From positions 9,920,001 through 9,984,000 of the forward strand of contig NZ_CP109442.1 in the NCBI RefSeq assembly GCF_036227205.1: DNA of 64,000 nt, given 5' to 3'. The stretch comes from Amycolatopsis sp. NBC_01480 (GTDB taxonomy: Bacteria > Actinomycetota > Actinomycetes > Mycobacteriales > Pseudonocardiaceae). The notes beneath the pieces are model-generated. The model was not told the origin of the DNA. It worked only from the letters and a program-made list of their open reading frames with translations, and made no database searches. The position numbers and the translations under genes are program-made. Numbering within the stretch: the stretch's first letter is position 1; every line of letters starts with the position of its first letter. Below, in pieces: positions 1 through 8,141 of this stretch.

Positions 1-877
1 TCGTCACGCTGCCGGGCGCCGGGGTCGGCGGCTGGCCGGCGGCGGTGGCCAGCAGCGCGCGGGCCTGTGGGGCGGTCAGCCGGGCCTCGGGCTTGGCCAC
101 CAGCAGGCCGAGCACCGCCGCCGCGAGCGGGCCGCTGCCCCGGGTGAGGTACGGGACCTCGGTCATGATCGCGTGCAGGGTCGCGGCCGTGGTCGGCCGT
201 TCGAACGCGACCAAACCTTCCACGGCGAAGAACAGCGTCGCGCCGAGCGACCACAGGTCCGACTCCGGCATGGCCTCCCGGCCCTCGACCCGTTCCGGGG
301 CCATGAAAGCCGGCGAGCCGACGATGACCCCGGACGTGGTCAGCCGCGGGTCGTCGATGGCGTGCGCGATGCCGAAGTCGGTGAGCTTCACCCGGCCGTC
401 CGGCGCGACCATGATGTTGGCGGGCTTGACGTCGCGGTGCACGATCCCGGCGGCGTGCGCGGCCTGCAACGCGGCGAGCACTCGCTCCCCGATCGCCGCG
501 GCCTGCGCCGCGGGCAGCGGGCCCTGGCCGCGCACCAGGTCGGCCAGCGTCGGGGCCTCCACCAGCTCCATCACGATCCACGTGGTGCCGCCGTCGGTGA
601 CCACGTCGAACACCGTGACCACGGCCGGGTCGTTGAGCCGGCCGCCGGCGCGCACCTCGCGCAGCACCCGCTCGGAGAACACGGCCGAGCCCTCGCTGTC
701 GGGCAGCCGCAGCTCCTTGATCGCGACCGCGCGGCCGATCACCTGGTCCTGGGCCCGCCACACCACGCCCATGCCGCCGCGGCCGAGCTCGCCGAGCAGC
801 CGGTAGCGGCCGGCGACCACGCGTGCTCCGGAGGCCGGGGCGGTCGGGTCGTGCGGGCGCGTCTGTTCGTCGGTCAC
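1..877 (-). CDS. Ser/Thr protein kinase, PknB-like (3' end outside window)
   Basis: The N-terminal 292 residues of a Hanks-type kinase are visible and no stop occurs before the window edge, so the C-terminal part is missing. The start is GTG at 877, preceded by GAGGAG. The protein shows a glycine loop (GRGGMG, about residues 32-37), the invariant Lys in VAIKEL (about 54), the catalytic HRDVKPAN (about 147) and DFG (about 167). This is the full set for an active kinase that phosphorylates Ser/Thr on target proteins. Actinobacterial members usually continue into a juxtamembrane helix and a sensor domain, which cannot be checked here. Substrate unknown. Confidence 0.9.
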   Translation of the reverse strand, partial: MTDEQTRPHDPTAPASGARVVAGRYRLLGELGRGGMGVVWRAQDQVIGRAVAIKELRLPDSEGSAVFSERVLREVRAGGRLNDPAVVTVFDVVTDGGTTWIVMELVEAPTLADLVRGQGPLPAAQAAAIGERVLAALQAAHAAGIVHRDVKPANIMVAPDGRVKLTDFGIAHAIDDPRLTTSGVIVGSPAFMAPERVEGREAMPESDLWSLGATLFFAVEGLVAFERPTTAATLHAIMTEVPYLTRGSGPLAAAVLGLLVAKPEARLTAPQARALLATAAGQPPTPAPGSVT

Positions 878-963
878 TGCGGTGGTGCTCCTCGTTCCGG
901 GGTCGCGCGGATGGTAGTCCGACCCGCCGGCGTCGTTCCCGGTTCCGCCGTGTTCGCCCGGTT

Positions 964-2205
964 TCAGCCCGTGAACGTCAGGTAGATCAGCACCACGTTC
1001 AGCGTGATGATCACCGCCGCGACCAGCCAGGCCGCCACCGCGGTCGGGCGCCGGTTCACCTCCGCGCCCATCAGCGCGGGGTCCGAGGTCAGCCGGATCA
1101 GCGGCACGAGCGCGAACGGGATGCCGAACGACAGCACCACCTGCGAGACCACCAGCGCCGCGCTCGGGTCGGCGCCCAGCCCGAGCACGACGATCGCCGG
1201 GGCGAGCGTGACGAGGCGGCGCAGCAGGATCGGGAATCGCTTGCGCAGCAAGCCTTCCATGATCATCGCACCGGCGTACGCACCCACCGAAGTGGACGCG
1301 AGCCCCGAAGCCAGCAGCCCGATCGCGAACAGCAGCGCGATGCCGGGTCCCAGCGCCGTCGCGACCGCGCTGTGCGCGCCTTCGATCGAGTCGACGCCGG
1401 TCTGGCCCTGGAGGTTCGTCGCGGCGAGCAGCAGCATGCCGAGGTTGACCGCGCCGGCCAGCAGCATCGCCAGCCCGACGTCGACGCGGGTCGCGCGCAG
1501 CAGCCGGTGCCGCTGCTCGGGCCCGGCCGCCCCGTGCCGGTCGCGGACCAGGCCGGAGTGCAGGTAGACCGCGTGCGGCATCACGGTGGCGCCGAGCATC
1601 GCGGCGGCGATCAGCACGCTGCCGGACCCCTCGAACCGCGGCAGCAGCCCGCTCGCGACGCCGGACGCCGAAGGCGGCTCCACGAACAGACTGGCCAGGA
1701 ACCCGATGGCGATCACCGCGAGCAGCCCGGTGACGACCCGTTCGAAGGTCCGCTGGCCGCCCCGGTCCTGGACCGCCAGCAGCACCAGCGAAACCGCCCC
1801 GGTGATCAGCCCGCCGACGACCAGCGGCAGGTCGAACAGCAGGTTCAGCGCGATCGCGCCGCCCACCACCTCGGCCAGATCGGTGGCGACGGCGACCACC
1901 TCGGCCTGCGCCCAGTAGGCCAGCCGCGCCGACCGCGGCATCCGCTCCCGCAGGACCTCCGGCAGCGAGCGCCCGGTGACCAGGCCGAGCTTCGCCGACA
2001 GGTACTGGACCAGCACAGCCATCAGATTCGCCGCGACGATCACCCACACCAGCAGGTAGCCGAAGCGGGCGCCCGCGCTGATGTTGGACGCGACGTTGCC
2101 GGGATCGACGTACGCGATCGACGCGACGAACGCGGGGCCCAGCAGCGCCGAGCCCGCCCGCAACCGGGCCAGCCGCCGCGGCCGCGCCGCTTCCGCCACC
2201 GCCAT
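964..2205 (-). CDS. mntH: Nramp-family Mn2+/Fe2+ transporter (MntH-like)
   Basis: This is a 413-residue polytopic membrane protein of the Nramp family, which imports divalent metals, typically Mn2+ in bacteria, driven by protons. The metal-binding DPGN motif of helix 1 is at residues 34-37 and the helix-6 MPH motif at 209-211, so both diagnostic sites are intact. ATG at 2205 is preferred over the GTG three bases upstream because AAGGGTG is better spaced for it. The gene stands alone. A DtxR/MntR-like dyad about 40-60 bp upstream suggests repression when metal is sufficient. Mn2+ rather than Fe2+ specificity is inferred. Confidence 0.9.
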   Translation of the reverse strand: MAVAEAARPRRLARLRAGSALLGPAFVASIAYVDPGNVASNISAGARFGYLLVWVIVAANLMAVLVQYLSAKLGLVTGRSLPEVLRERMPRSARLAYWAQAEVVAVATDLAEVVGGAIALNLLFDLPLVVGGLITGAVSLVLLAVQDRGGQRTFERVVTGLLAVIAIGFLASLFVEPPSASGVASGLLPRFEGSGSVLIAAAMLGATVMPHAVYLHSGLVRDRHGAAGPEQRHRLLRATRVDVGLAMLLAGAVNLGMLLLAATNLQGQTGVDSIEGAHSAVATALGPGIALLFAIGLLASGLASTSVGAYAGAMIMEGLLRKRFPILLRRLVTLAPAIVVLGLGADPSAALVVSQVVLSFGIPFALVPLIRLTSDPALMGAEVNRRPTAVAAWLVAAVIITLNVVLIYLTFTG

Positions 2206-2243
2206 CACGTCACCCTTCGCCGACTGTCGGGCTACCTAAATCG

Positions 2244-2264
2244 AAGTTTAGGCACGCCGAACTT
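2244..2264 (-). promoter_or_regulatory. DtxR/MntR-like operator upstream of the Nramp gene
   Basis: An imperfect dyad with AAGTT at 2244-2248, GG/CC pairs near the centre and AACTT at 2260-2264 contains a TTTAGGCA half-site. A second half-site, CCTAAA, lies at 2235-2240. This resembles the TTAGG-type boxes bound by DtxR-family metal-responsive repressors. The position in front of a metal importer supports the reading; the actual regulator is not in the window. Confidence 0.5.
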
Positions 2265-2310
2265 TGCGAAGCAAGGGTGTTGTCGGCCACTGCGGCCCCG
2301 CTGCGAGGCG

Positions 2311-2425
2311 GTCAAGGCCTCCCTCCCTACCGGCGCGGGCACTGACGGCAAGGCCTCCTTACCGGCGCGGGCGCTGACGGCAAGGCCTCCTTGCCCGCGT
2401 GGGACGCGAGTAAGGAGGCCTTGCC
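2311..2425. repeat. Cluster of AAGGCCTCC palindromic elements (copy A)
   Basis: Three successive CAAGGCCTCC units start at about 2313, 2347 and 2381. The last pairs with AAGGAGGCCTTG at 2412-2423 to form a full hairpin. Related hairpins occur at 12481, 18531 and 50259, so this is a dispersed family. Its position behind coding regions fits a terminator-like or REP-like role. Together with the decayed tail at 2441-2520 it fills the 377 bp gap between the Nramp and ACT-domain genes. Confidence 0.65.
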
Positions 2426-2440
2426 GGATCCGGCAGATGC

Positions 2441-2520
2441 TCAGGCGGGCAGCGCGAGCTCGTGACCCTCGTGGTCGCTGTCGCGGAACGCCTTCACCGC
2501 AAGCTCAAGCTCAGCGCACC
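2441..2520 (-). pseudogene. Degenerate duplicate of the 3' end of the ACT-domain gene
   Basis: This stretch is a near copy of 2586-2661, the last 25 or so codons of the neighbouring ACT-domain gene, including the stop. Read on the minus strand it keeps AVKAFRDS and the C-terminal ALPA-stop. It carries a 5-base deletion near its 5' edge and small in-frame changes (DHEGHELALPA versus GHEVALPA). It has no start codon or ribosome site. A hairpin separates it from the intact gene, so it is a remnant of a local duplication rather than a gene. Confidence 0.75.
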
Positions 2521-2536
2521 GGTCCGACGGGACAAC

Positions 2537-2572
2537 GAAGGCCCTCGTCCGAAGCGCGGACGAGAGGCCTTC
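2537..2572 (-). terminator. Stem-loop terminator behind the ACT-domain gene
   Basis: GAAGGCCCTCGTCCG (2537-2551) pairs with CGGACGAGAGGCCTTC (2557-2572) with one bulge and a 5-base loop. It lies 14 bp past the stop of the ACT-domain gene, where a terminator for the thyX-ACT operon is expected. There is no U-tract, as is common in high-GC actinobacteria. Confidence 0.65.
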
Positions 2573-2585
2573 AGCGACGAGCTAC

Positions 2586-2984
2586 TCAGGCGGGCAGCGC
2601 GACCTCGTGACCGCTGTCGCGGAACGCCTTCACCGCGAGCTCAAGCTCGGCCGAGCGCACCAAAATGTGGTCAGTGTCGAAAGTGGACAGTGAGAACAGG
2701 GCGACGCCGGCCGCGGCCAGTTCCGAGGCCAGGGCGGAGATCACGCCGGTCAGCGTGAACTCCAGGGGGCCGCGGACGCTCATCAGCCGCCAGCCGTGCT
2801 CGACTACGCCGCCTGCGGGCTCGCGGCCGGTCGGGCAGATCACCGAAAGCTCTTCCGGGGTGCGGGTGACCGAGACGAGCGCCGGCTCGCCGGGTACCAG
2901 CAGCTCCGCCGGGACCGGGGCGTCGGCGGGCAGCCGCACCACCGAATAGTCGCCCGGCCGGACGTCGATCGCGAGGCGCTTCAT
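2586..2984 (-). CDS. ACT-domain protein
   Basis: This 132-residue protein has two small alpha/beta modules of ACT type. The second (about residues 65-125, with GVISALASELAAAGVALFSLSTF) has the pattern of ACT domains that bind small ligands such as amino acids. No catalytic domain is attached, so it is probably a stand-alone sensor or allosteric partner. Its ATG shares one base with the stop of thyX (TGATG), indicating translational coupling. No specific pathway can be named from sequence alone. Confidence 0.75.
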   Translation of the reverse strand: MKRLAIDVRPGDYSVVRLPADAPVPAELLVPGEPALVSVTRTPEELSVICPTGREPAGGVVEHGWRLMSVRGPLEFTLTGVISALASELAAAGVALFSLSTFDTDHILVRSAELELAVKAFRDSGHEVALPA

Positions 2985-3736
2985 CAGCCTTCGAGGACCT
3001 TCGGGCTGGACGCGACCTCGGTGCCGTCGGGCAGCGTGGAGATGGTGAAGTCGGCGAACACGTTGGCCGCGGCCTTCTGCAGCTCGCGCAGGCAGTCGAT
3101 GGCCAGCGCGCGGATCTCGACGTCGGCGTGCTCGGTCGCGCGCATGGCGATGAAGTGCCGCCAGGCGCGGTAGTTGCCGCTCACCACGATGCGGGTCTCG
3201 GTGGCGTTCGGCAGCACCGCGCGGGCGGCCTGACGGGCCTGCTTACGACGCAGCGTGGCGCTCGGCGCGTCGGAGAACTTGTCCTCCAGGCCGGCCAGCA
3301 GCTCGGTGTACGCGTCGACACTCGCCTGCGCGGCCTTGAGGAACTTCTCGTGCAGCTCCGGGTCGTTCGCGATCACCTCCGGCTCCACGAACGCGGCGTT
3401 CTTCTCCGGCACGTACCGCTGCGAAAGCTGCGAGTACGAGAAGTGCCGGTGCCGGATCAGCTCGTGGGTGAGCGAGCGCGAGATGCCGGTGATGTAGAAG
3501 CTCACCGAACCGTGCTCCAGCACCGAAAGGTGCCCCACCTCGATGATGTGGTCGATGTAGCCGGCGTTGGTCGCCGTCTTCGGGTTCGGCTTCTTCCACG
3601 ACTGGTAGCAGGCGCGCCCGGCGAACTCGGCCAGCGCCTGGCCGCCGTCGGCGTCGGTCGACCACGGCACGTCCTCCGGCGGGAAGAACTCCGTCTTCGC
3701 GATCAGCTGAACCCTCGGCGACACGGTCTCGGCCAC
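2984..3736 (-). CDS. thyX: Flavin-dependent thymidylate synthase ThyX
   Basis: ThyX makes dTMP from dUMP using methylene-tetrahydrofolate and NADPH with bound FAD. The 250-residue length and the signature [13 protein letters not shown] (residues 95-107, the RHRxxSxxxxSxR motif) identify it. The start is GTG at 3736 behind GAGGAGAGGGAG; the longer in-frame reading to 3808 has no ribosome site and non-family sequence. It is divergent from the gene at 3864. In many actinobacteria thyX follows dapB; here the two are about 6.6 kb apart. Confidence 0.97.
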   Translation of the reverse strand: MAETVSPRVQLIAKTEFFPPEDVPWSTDADGGQALAEFAGRACYQSWKKPNPKTATNAGYIDHIIEVGHLSVLEHGSVSFYITGISRSLTHELIRHRHFSYSQLSQRYVPEKNAAFVEPEVIANDPELHEKFLKAAQASVDAYTELLAGLEDKFSDAPSATLRRKQARQAARAVLPNATETRIVVSGNYRAWRHFIAMRATEHADVEIRALAIDCLRELQKAAANVFADFTISTLPDGTEVASSPKVLEG

Positions 3737-3802
3737 GTCAGCACTCCCTCTCCTCTGCGACTCCGAACGGCAGCGTAACCGGGACCCCCGACAGTCCCGG
3801 TA

Positions 3803-3863
3803 TGACACCGCGTGGTGTCACGAGTTTCTTGACTGACGCCAGACATGACGTCATAGTGGTGTC
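3803..3863 (+). promoter_or_regulatory. Leaderless promoter with TGACACC/GGTGTCA operators
   Basis: TTGACT (3829-3834), a 17-base spacer and CATAGT (3852-3857) form a good vegetative promoter whose start point, 6-7 bases downstream, falls on the ATG at 3864. No ribosome site precedes that ATG. TGACACC (3803-3809) and GGTGTCA (3814-3820) form a palindrome upstream of the -35. A further GGTGTCA (3858-3864) lies on the start point and ATGACGTCAT (3845-3854) in the spacer. This looks like a repressor-controlled leaderless promoter; the repressor is not identified, but autoregulation is plausible. Confidence 0.6.
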
Positions 3864-4376
3864 ATGGACCTGACGCCGTACATCGCGAACCTTCGCGAAG
3901 ACCTCGCGAACACGGCCTCCGCCGGGGACGAGCAGACCCGGCGGGCGGCTGCCCTGCTTTCCGCCGCGCTCGAACCCGCGGTCCGGCTGACGCTGATGAA
4001 CGCGCTGGCCGACCTGGCCGCGGAGGTGACCGCCGCCCTGCCCGGACAGGTGGTCGACGTCCGCCTCGACGGCCGGGACGTCCGCGTGGTCGTCACCGGC
4101 GGCGCCGAGGAGGCGCCGCGGCCGGAGCGCCCGCAGGCGCCGCCACCCATCGACGGCGGTGACATCACGCGCATCACGCTGCGGCTGGTCGAGCAGATCA
4201 AGGGCCAGGCCGAGCAGGCCGCGGCCGCGCAGGGCGTGTCGCTGAACACGTTCGTCGCGCAGGCCGTGCAAGGGGCGCTCGGCCAGGCCCAGCAGCAGCA
4301 CCACCAGCGCCACGGGCAGTGGCGCCAGGGCAGCAGCCGCACCGAGACCAAGCTGCACGGCTGGGTCGAGGGCTAG
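3864..4376 (+). CDS. HicB/Arc-like DNA-binding-type protein, hypothetical
   Basis: A 170-residue soluble protein. Residues 1-75 are helical and unassigned. Residues 95-140 (DITRITLRLVEQIKGQAEQAAAAQGVSLNTFVAQAV) look like the ribbon-helix-helix end of HicB-type antitoxins, with the N-terminal strand and SLNTFV turn typical of RHH proteins. No HicA toxin is adjacent. The gene appears leaderless and is followed 11 bp later by a DUF4097 protein, so the two are probably one operon. It may repress its own promoter through the TGACACC palindromes; that is inference. Confidence 0.6.
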   Translation: MDLTPYIANLREDLANTASAGDEQTRRAAALLSAALEPAVRLTLMNALADLAAEVTAALPGQVVDVRLDGRDVRVVVTGGAEEAPRPERPQAPPPIDGGDITRITLRLVEQIKGQAEQAAAAQGVSLNTFVAQAVQGALGQAQQQHHQRHGQWRQGSSRTETKLHGWVEG

Positions 4377-4387
4377 GAGGGGAATTC

Positions 4388-5527
4388 ATGAGCGACGAGA
4401 ACGAGGACACCACCTCGGCGGGCACCGCTGCCGCCGGCGGGTCCGGACCGGGATCTGCCGCTGACGCCGGCACGGCGGCCGCCGCCGGAGCCGAATCCGC
4501 TGCCGGAGCCGACGCGGAGTCCGCCAAGGCCGACGCCGGATCGGGCGCCGAGACCGACGCGGAATCCGCCACTGGAACCGAGTCTGGCACCGAGACCGAG
4601 GCCGCCGAGACGGCCGACCCGGGACGGCCGGTGGGCGGGTCCACCGGCACCACGCGGACGCAGGAGTTCGACGCGGACGGGCCGCTGGAGCTGGACGTCG
4701 GCGTCACGATCGGGCGGGTCGAGCTGGTGCTCGACCGCGCGTCCGGCGCGAGCGTCGAGCTGCGGCACGACGCGGGCGAGCAGCCACCGTGGGTCAGCGG
4801 GGTCTCGAACCTGCTGTCGTGGGTCGGCGAGCGCTTCGGCGACCAGCTGGGCGTCGACCCGGGCGGCTCGGCGGCCGACGCCGTCCAGCAGTCGCGCATC
4901 GAGAAGACGGGCAACCGGCTCGTGGTCCGGGCGCCGAAGGCCTGGCAGCTGCGCAACGTGCCGCTGTCGGTCAAGGTGCACGCGCCGTCCGGGTCGCACG
5001 TGGAGGTCCGCGCGGGGGCGGCGGACGTCACGGTGACCGGCTCGGCGGGCCGCGCCGACATCCTCACCGGTTCCGGCGAGGTCGTGCTGGAGCGGGCCGA
5101 CGGCTCGGCGATCGTGCGCACCGGCACCGGCAGCGTGAAGCTCGGCCCGACCCTCGCGGGGCTCCAGCTGCGCACCGGCAGCGGTTCGGTGGAGGCGTCT
5201 TCGGTGGCGGGGTCGGCGACCCTGGCCACGGGCACGGGTGACGTCTGGCTGGGCGCGGTCGCGGGCGAGGTCATGGCCCGCACCGGCAGCGGCGATCTGT
5301 CGGTCGCCGAGGCGGCGTCCGGCTCGCTCGAGCTGATCACCGGCTCGGGCGAGGTCCGGGTCGGCATCCGCGGCGGCGTCGCGGCCGAGGTGGAGCTGGC
5401 CTCCGCCGCGGGCCGGGTGTCCAGCGAGCTGGAGGTCTCCGACGTACCACCTGAAGCGGGCGTGGCACTGCGCGTCCGCGCACGCACCGGCACGGGCAAC
5501 GCGGTAGTCACCCGCGCGGCCGGCTGA
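4388..5527 (+). CDS. DUF4097-type beta-strand repeat protein
   Basis: This 379-residue protein has an acidic, Ala/Gly/Glu-rich low-complexity N-terminus (about 1-90). A beta-helix-like C-terminal half follows, with recurrent TGSG/GTGS turns roughly every 15-20 residues (for example DILTGSGEVVLERADGS and LRTGSGSVEASS), as in DUF4097 adhesin-like proteins. No signal peptide or membrane helix is visible, so it is probably cytoplasmic. ATG at 4388 sits behind AGGAGGGG. It is co-directional with the HicB-like gene and ends just before a strong terminator. Function unknown. Confidence 0.75.
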   Translation: MSDENEDTTSAGTAAAGGSGPGSAADAGTAAAAGAESAAGADAESAKADAGSGAETDAESATGTESGTETEAAETADPGRPVGGSTGTTRTQEFDADGPLELDVGVTIGRVELVLDRASGASVELRHDAGEQPPWVSGVSNLLSWVGERFGDQLGVDPGGSAADAVQQSRIEKTGNRLVVRAPKAWQLRNVPLSVKVHAPSGSHVEVRAGAADVTVTGSAGRADILTGSGEVVLERADGSAIVRTGTGSVKLGPTLAGLQLRTGSGSVEASSVAGSATLATGTGDVWLGAVAGEVMARTGSGDLSVAEAASGSLELITGSGEVRVGIRGGVAAEVELASAAGRVSSELEVSDVPPEAGVALRVRARTGTGNAVVTRAAG

Positions 5528-5537
5528 TAAGGGGGAG

Positions 5538-5580
5538 GCGGCGGGCCGACCGGTCAGGGGGTGACCGGTCGGCCCGCCGC
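5538..5580 (+). terminator. Strong terminator hairpin
   Basis: A perfect 19-bp stem (GCGGCGGGCCGACCGGTCA at 5538-5556 and its complement at 5562-5580) with a five-G loop lies 10 bp behind the DUF4097 gene. It should end that two-gene transcript. Confidence 0.85.
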
Positions 5581-5714
5581 TTCGTGCGTTCCAGGTGTTG
5601 CGGTGTAAGGGTTTACGGCCTCACGTGACGGGACGCGGTGCGGCGGCGGGACCGGGATGGTTCGCGCCGCAGCGGGTTCTGCCAGGATCAGTGCCCCGGA
5701 ACAAGGGGGATCCG

Positions 5715-6812
5715 ATGCGGCACACCTGGACCGACAAGGCCGTCCACCGCTCGCGGCTGCGGGGGTGCCTGCTGGCCGGCGGGCTCGGCGACGCGCTGGG
5801 GTACCCAGTCGAAACCCTTTCCCGGCAACGGATCGAGGCGAAACACGGGCCACGCGGGCTCACCGATCCGGTGACCGACGCGGACGGCGTCGCGGTGATC
5901 ACGGACAACACCCAGCTGTCACTGTTCACCGCGGAAGGCTTTCGCAACGGGTACGTGCAGGTCCGCGAGCACGGTATCGACGGCGCGATGTCCGCGCTGG
6001 TGCGCGAGGCGTACCTGCGCTGGCTCGACACCCAGGACCACCCGGCGCCGCCACCGGTGCTGAGCGCCGACCACCGCGTCGGGCGGCTGCGCCTGGAGCC
6101 TTGGCTCTACGCGCGGCGCTCGCCCGGGCCGGAATGCTTGTCCGGCTTGAGATCGGGGCAGGTGGTGAAGCCGTTCGCCGAGCCGGCCGGGCAGCCGGGG
6201 CCGGTCAATCCCAGTTCGAAGGCTTACGCCACCGTGGTTCGCTCCGCGCCGTTCGGCTTCCTCGGCGACGCGCCGTACGCGTTCCGGCTCGCCGCCAACT
6301 GCGCCCAGCTCACCCACGGCCACCCGACGGGCTACTACGCGGCAGGCACTTTCGCCGCGATCATCGCGCACCTCGTCGCGGGCGAATCGCTGGACGTCGC
6401 GGTATCGCTGGCGATGCGCGAACTCGCCGGGCATCCCGGCCACGAGGAGACGACCGAAGCCCTGCGCCACGCCCTCGATCTCGCCGCCGAGGGCAAGCCG
6501 GCCGCGGAGAAGGCCGAACTCCTCGGCACCGGCCGGACCGCCGAGGAGGCACTGGCCATCGGCGTCTACGCCGCACTGGTGCCGTTCGACAGCGCACAGC
6601 CCGAGGACGACATCACGGCCCGTTTGTGCTTGTCTGTCAACCATTCCGGCGCCAGCGACTCGACCGGATCGGTGTGCGGCAACCTGCTCGGCGTGCTGCA
6701 CGGCGACGTCAACCTGCCGTGGCGCTGGCTCTCCCGCCTCGAAGGACGCGCCGTGATCGCCCAGGTCGCCGACGACTTCGCCGCGGAAACCGGCCAGGCC
6801 GACGGCAGCTGA
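5715..6812 (+). CDS. ADP-ribosylglycohydrolase-family protein with altered metal-site motifs
   Basis: A 365-residue all-helical protein of the DraG/ARH family, whose members remove ADP-ribose from proteins or small molecules using two Mg2+/Mn2+ ions. The N-terminal LLAGGLGDALG and the C-terminal NHSGASDSTGSVCGNLLG are clear family marks. Two usual metal ligands look changed: the DDTQ motif reads TDNTQ (residues 63-67) and the GDSDSTG motif reads GASDSTG (312-318). Activity may be weakened or lost. ATG at 5715 follows AAGGGGGA. It converges with the glycosylase gene 31 bp away. Confidence 0.85.
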   Translation: MRHTWTDKAVHRSRLRGCLLAGGLGDALGYPVETLSRQRIEAKHGPRGLTDPVTDADGVAVITDNTQLSLFTAEGFRNGYVQVREHGIDGAMSALVREAYLRWLDTQDHPAPPPVLSADHRVGRLRLEPWLYARRSPGPECLSGLRSGQVVKPFAEPAGQPGPVNPSSKAYATVVRSAPFGFLGDAPYAFRLAANCAQLTHGHPTGYYAAGTFAAIIAHLVAGESLDVAVSLAMRELAGHPGHEETTEALRHALDLAAEGKPAAEKAELLGTGRTAEEALAIGVYAALVPFDSAQPEDDITARLCLSVNHSGASDSTGSVCGNLLGVLHGDVNLPWRWLSRLEGRAVIAQVADDFAAETGQADGS

Positions 6813-6843
6813 AACGTCAGCCGACCGCCTGCTACAGCGTTGT

Positions 6844-8079
6844 CTACAGCGCTGTCTTCAACGCCTTCTTCAGTGCTTTCTTCAGCGCCACAGCCAGATC
6901 CCCCCGCTCCCCCACCACAACCCCGTCCAGCCCGAGCCAGGCAGCCATGTGCGCCAGCTCCCCCGCCAGCTCGGCGGCGACCCGCGGCTCGTCGACGCCC
7001 GGCTCGGCAAAAGCGCCCTGCACGCGCAGCACCCCGGCCGCCCGGTCGGATTTCAGGTCGACGCGGCCGGACAGCACGCCGTCGAGCAGGAACGGGAACA
7101 CGTAATACCCGTGGACGCGCTTGGGCTCCGGCACGTAGATCTCGATGCGGTAGCGGAAGCCGAACAGCCGCTCGGTGCGGTCGCGCTCCCAGATCAGCGG
7201 GTCGAACGGGCACAGCAGCGCGCGGCCGGTCACCGCACGCGGGGTCCGCGCTTCGTTGTGCCGGTACGCCACCGCGCGCCATCCCTGCACCTGCACCGGC
7301 TCCAGCGTGCCCGCCTCGACCAGCTCCGCGACGGCCTGGCGCGCGACGTCCGGCCCCAGCCGGTAGTAGTCCCGCAGATCGGTTTCCGTGCCGACGCCCA
7401 GCGCGCGGGCCGAGCGCTCGATCAGGCCCCGAGCGCCCTCGTCCGCACTCACCTGCCGAGACAGGATCTCCGGCGGCACCACCCGCTCGGTCAGGTCGTA
7501 GAGCCGCTCGAACGACCGCCGGGTGCCCGTGGTCAGCTGCCCGAGCCCGAACAGGTACTCGCACGCCTTCTTCACCACCGAGCGCTCCCACCACGCGCCC
7601 GGGCCACGGCCAGCGACCTCGGCCTCCAGCGCCTTCTCGATCCCGCCCGCGCCGATCGGCCCCTGCTCCTTGACCACCGCCAGCACGTCTTCCAGCAGCC
7701 CGGGCACGGTCTCGACCACGCTCGTGTAGTTCCGCCACCAGCCGTCGCGCTTCGCGCCGGAACGCAGCAACGGCCAGTCCTGGATCGGGAGCAGGCTCGC
7801 CTCGTGCGCCCACGACTCCACCAGCAGCCGCGGACGGCGCGCGCTGTGCGACCACGCCGCTTCGTCCACCAGCGCCGGGTCGTACGCGCCCAGGCGCGAG
7901 AACACCGGCATGTAGTGCGCGCGCACGGCGACGTTCACCGAGTCCAGCTGCAGCAGCTGGACCCGCGACAGCACCTTGGCCAGGTGCCGGCGGGTGGGGG
8001 CCGTGGCGGGGCGGGGGTCGGCGAACCCCTGTGCGGCCAGCGCCGTGCGGCGGGCCACCGGAAGGCTGATCGTCTGCAT
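6844..8079 (-). CDS. Winged-helix DNA glycosylase, YcaQ/AlkX-type (HTH_42)
   Basis: This 411-residue protein belongs to the AlkZ/YcaQ superfamily of HTH_42 DNA glycosylases, which excise bulky alkyl adducts and unhook interstrand crosslinks. The catalytic segment LLQLDSVNV (residues 42-50) carries Q-L-D, the QxD form associated with E. coli YcaQ, rather than the QxQ form of the self-resistance enzyme AlkZ. This points to general repair rather than resistance to one antibiotic. The C-terminus is a low-complexity LKKALKKALKTAL tail made by a short direct repeat at 6832-6890. ATG at 8079. Confidence 0.85.
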   Translation of the reverse strand: MQTISLPVARRTALAAQGFADPRPATAPTRRHLAKVLSRVQLLQLDSVNVAVRAHYMPVFSRLGAYDPALVDEAAWSHSARRPRLLVESWAHEASLLPIQDWPLLRSGAKRDGWWRNYTSVVETVPGLLEDVLAVVKEQGPIGAGGIEKALEAEVAGRGPGAWWERSVVKKACEYLFGLGQLTTGTRRSFERLYDLTERVVPPEILSRQVSADEGARGLIERSARALGVGTETDLRDYYRLGPDVARQAVAELVEAGTLEPVQVQGWRAVAYRHNEARTPRAVTGRALLCPFDPLIWERDRTERLFGFRYRIEIYVPEPKRVHGYYVFPFLLDGVLSGRVDLKSDRAAGVLRVQGAFAEPGVDEPRVAAELAGELAHMAAWLGLDGVVVGERGDLAVALKKALKKALKTAL

Positions 8080-8129
8080 GATCCCGCCATGGTGCCAGCC
8101 ACCCCCGACAGTTTCGGGCGGGCGCCGGG

Positions 8130-8141
8130 TAGATTGCCCGC
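8130..8141 (+). promoter_or_regulatory. -10 box of a leaderless GNAT transcript
   Basis: TAGATT at 8130-8135 is followed by six bases and then GTG at 8142. No ribosome site lies between, which is the standard spacing for leaderless transcription in actinobacteria. No good -35 is visible. Confidence 0.45.

Noticed and set aside
2462..2758. Small plus-strand ORF in the duplicated tail region
   Set aside because: It spans the hairpin and both tail copies, and the minus-strand similarity explains the sequence fully.
3803..4376. A complete HicAB toxin-antitoxin system
   Set aside because: No HicA-like small double-stranded-RNA-binding toxin lies on either side of the HicB-like gene.
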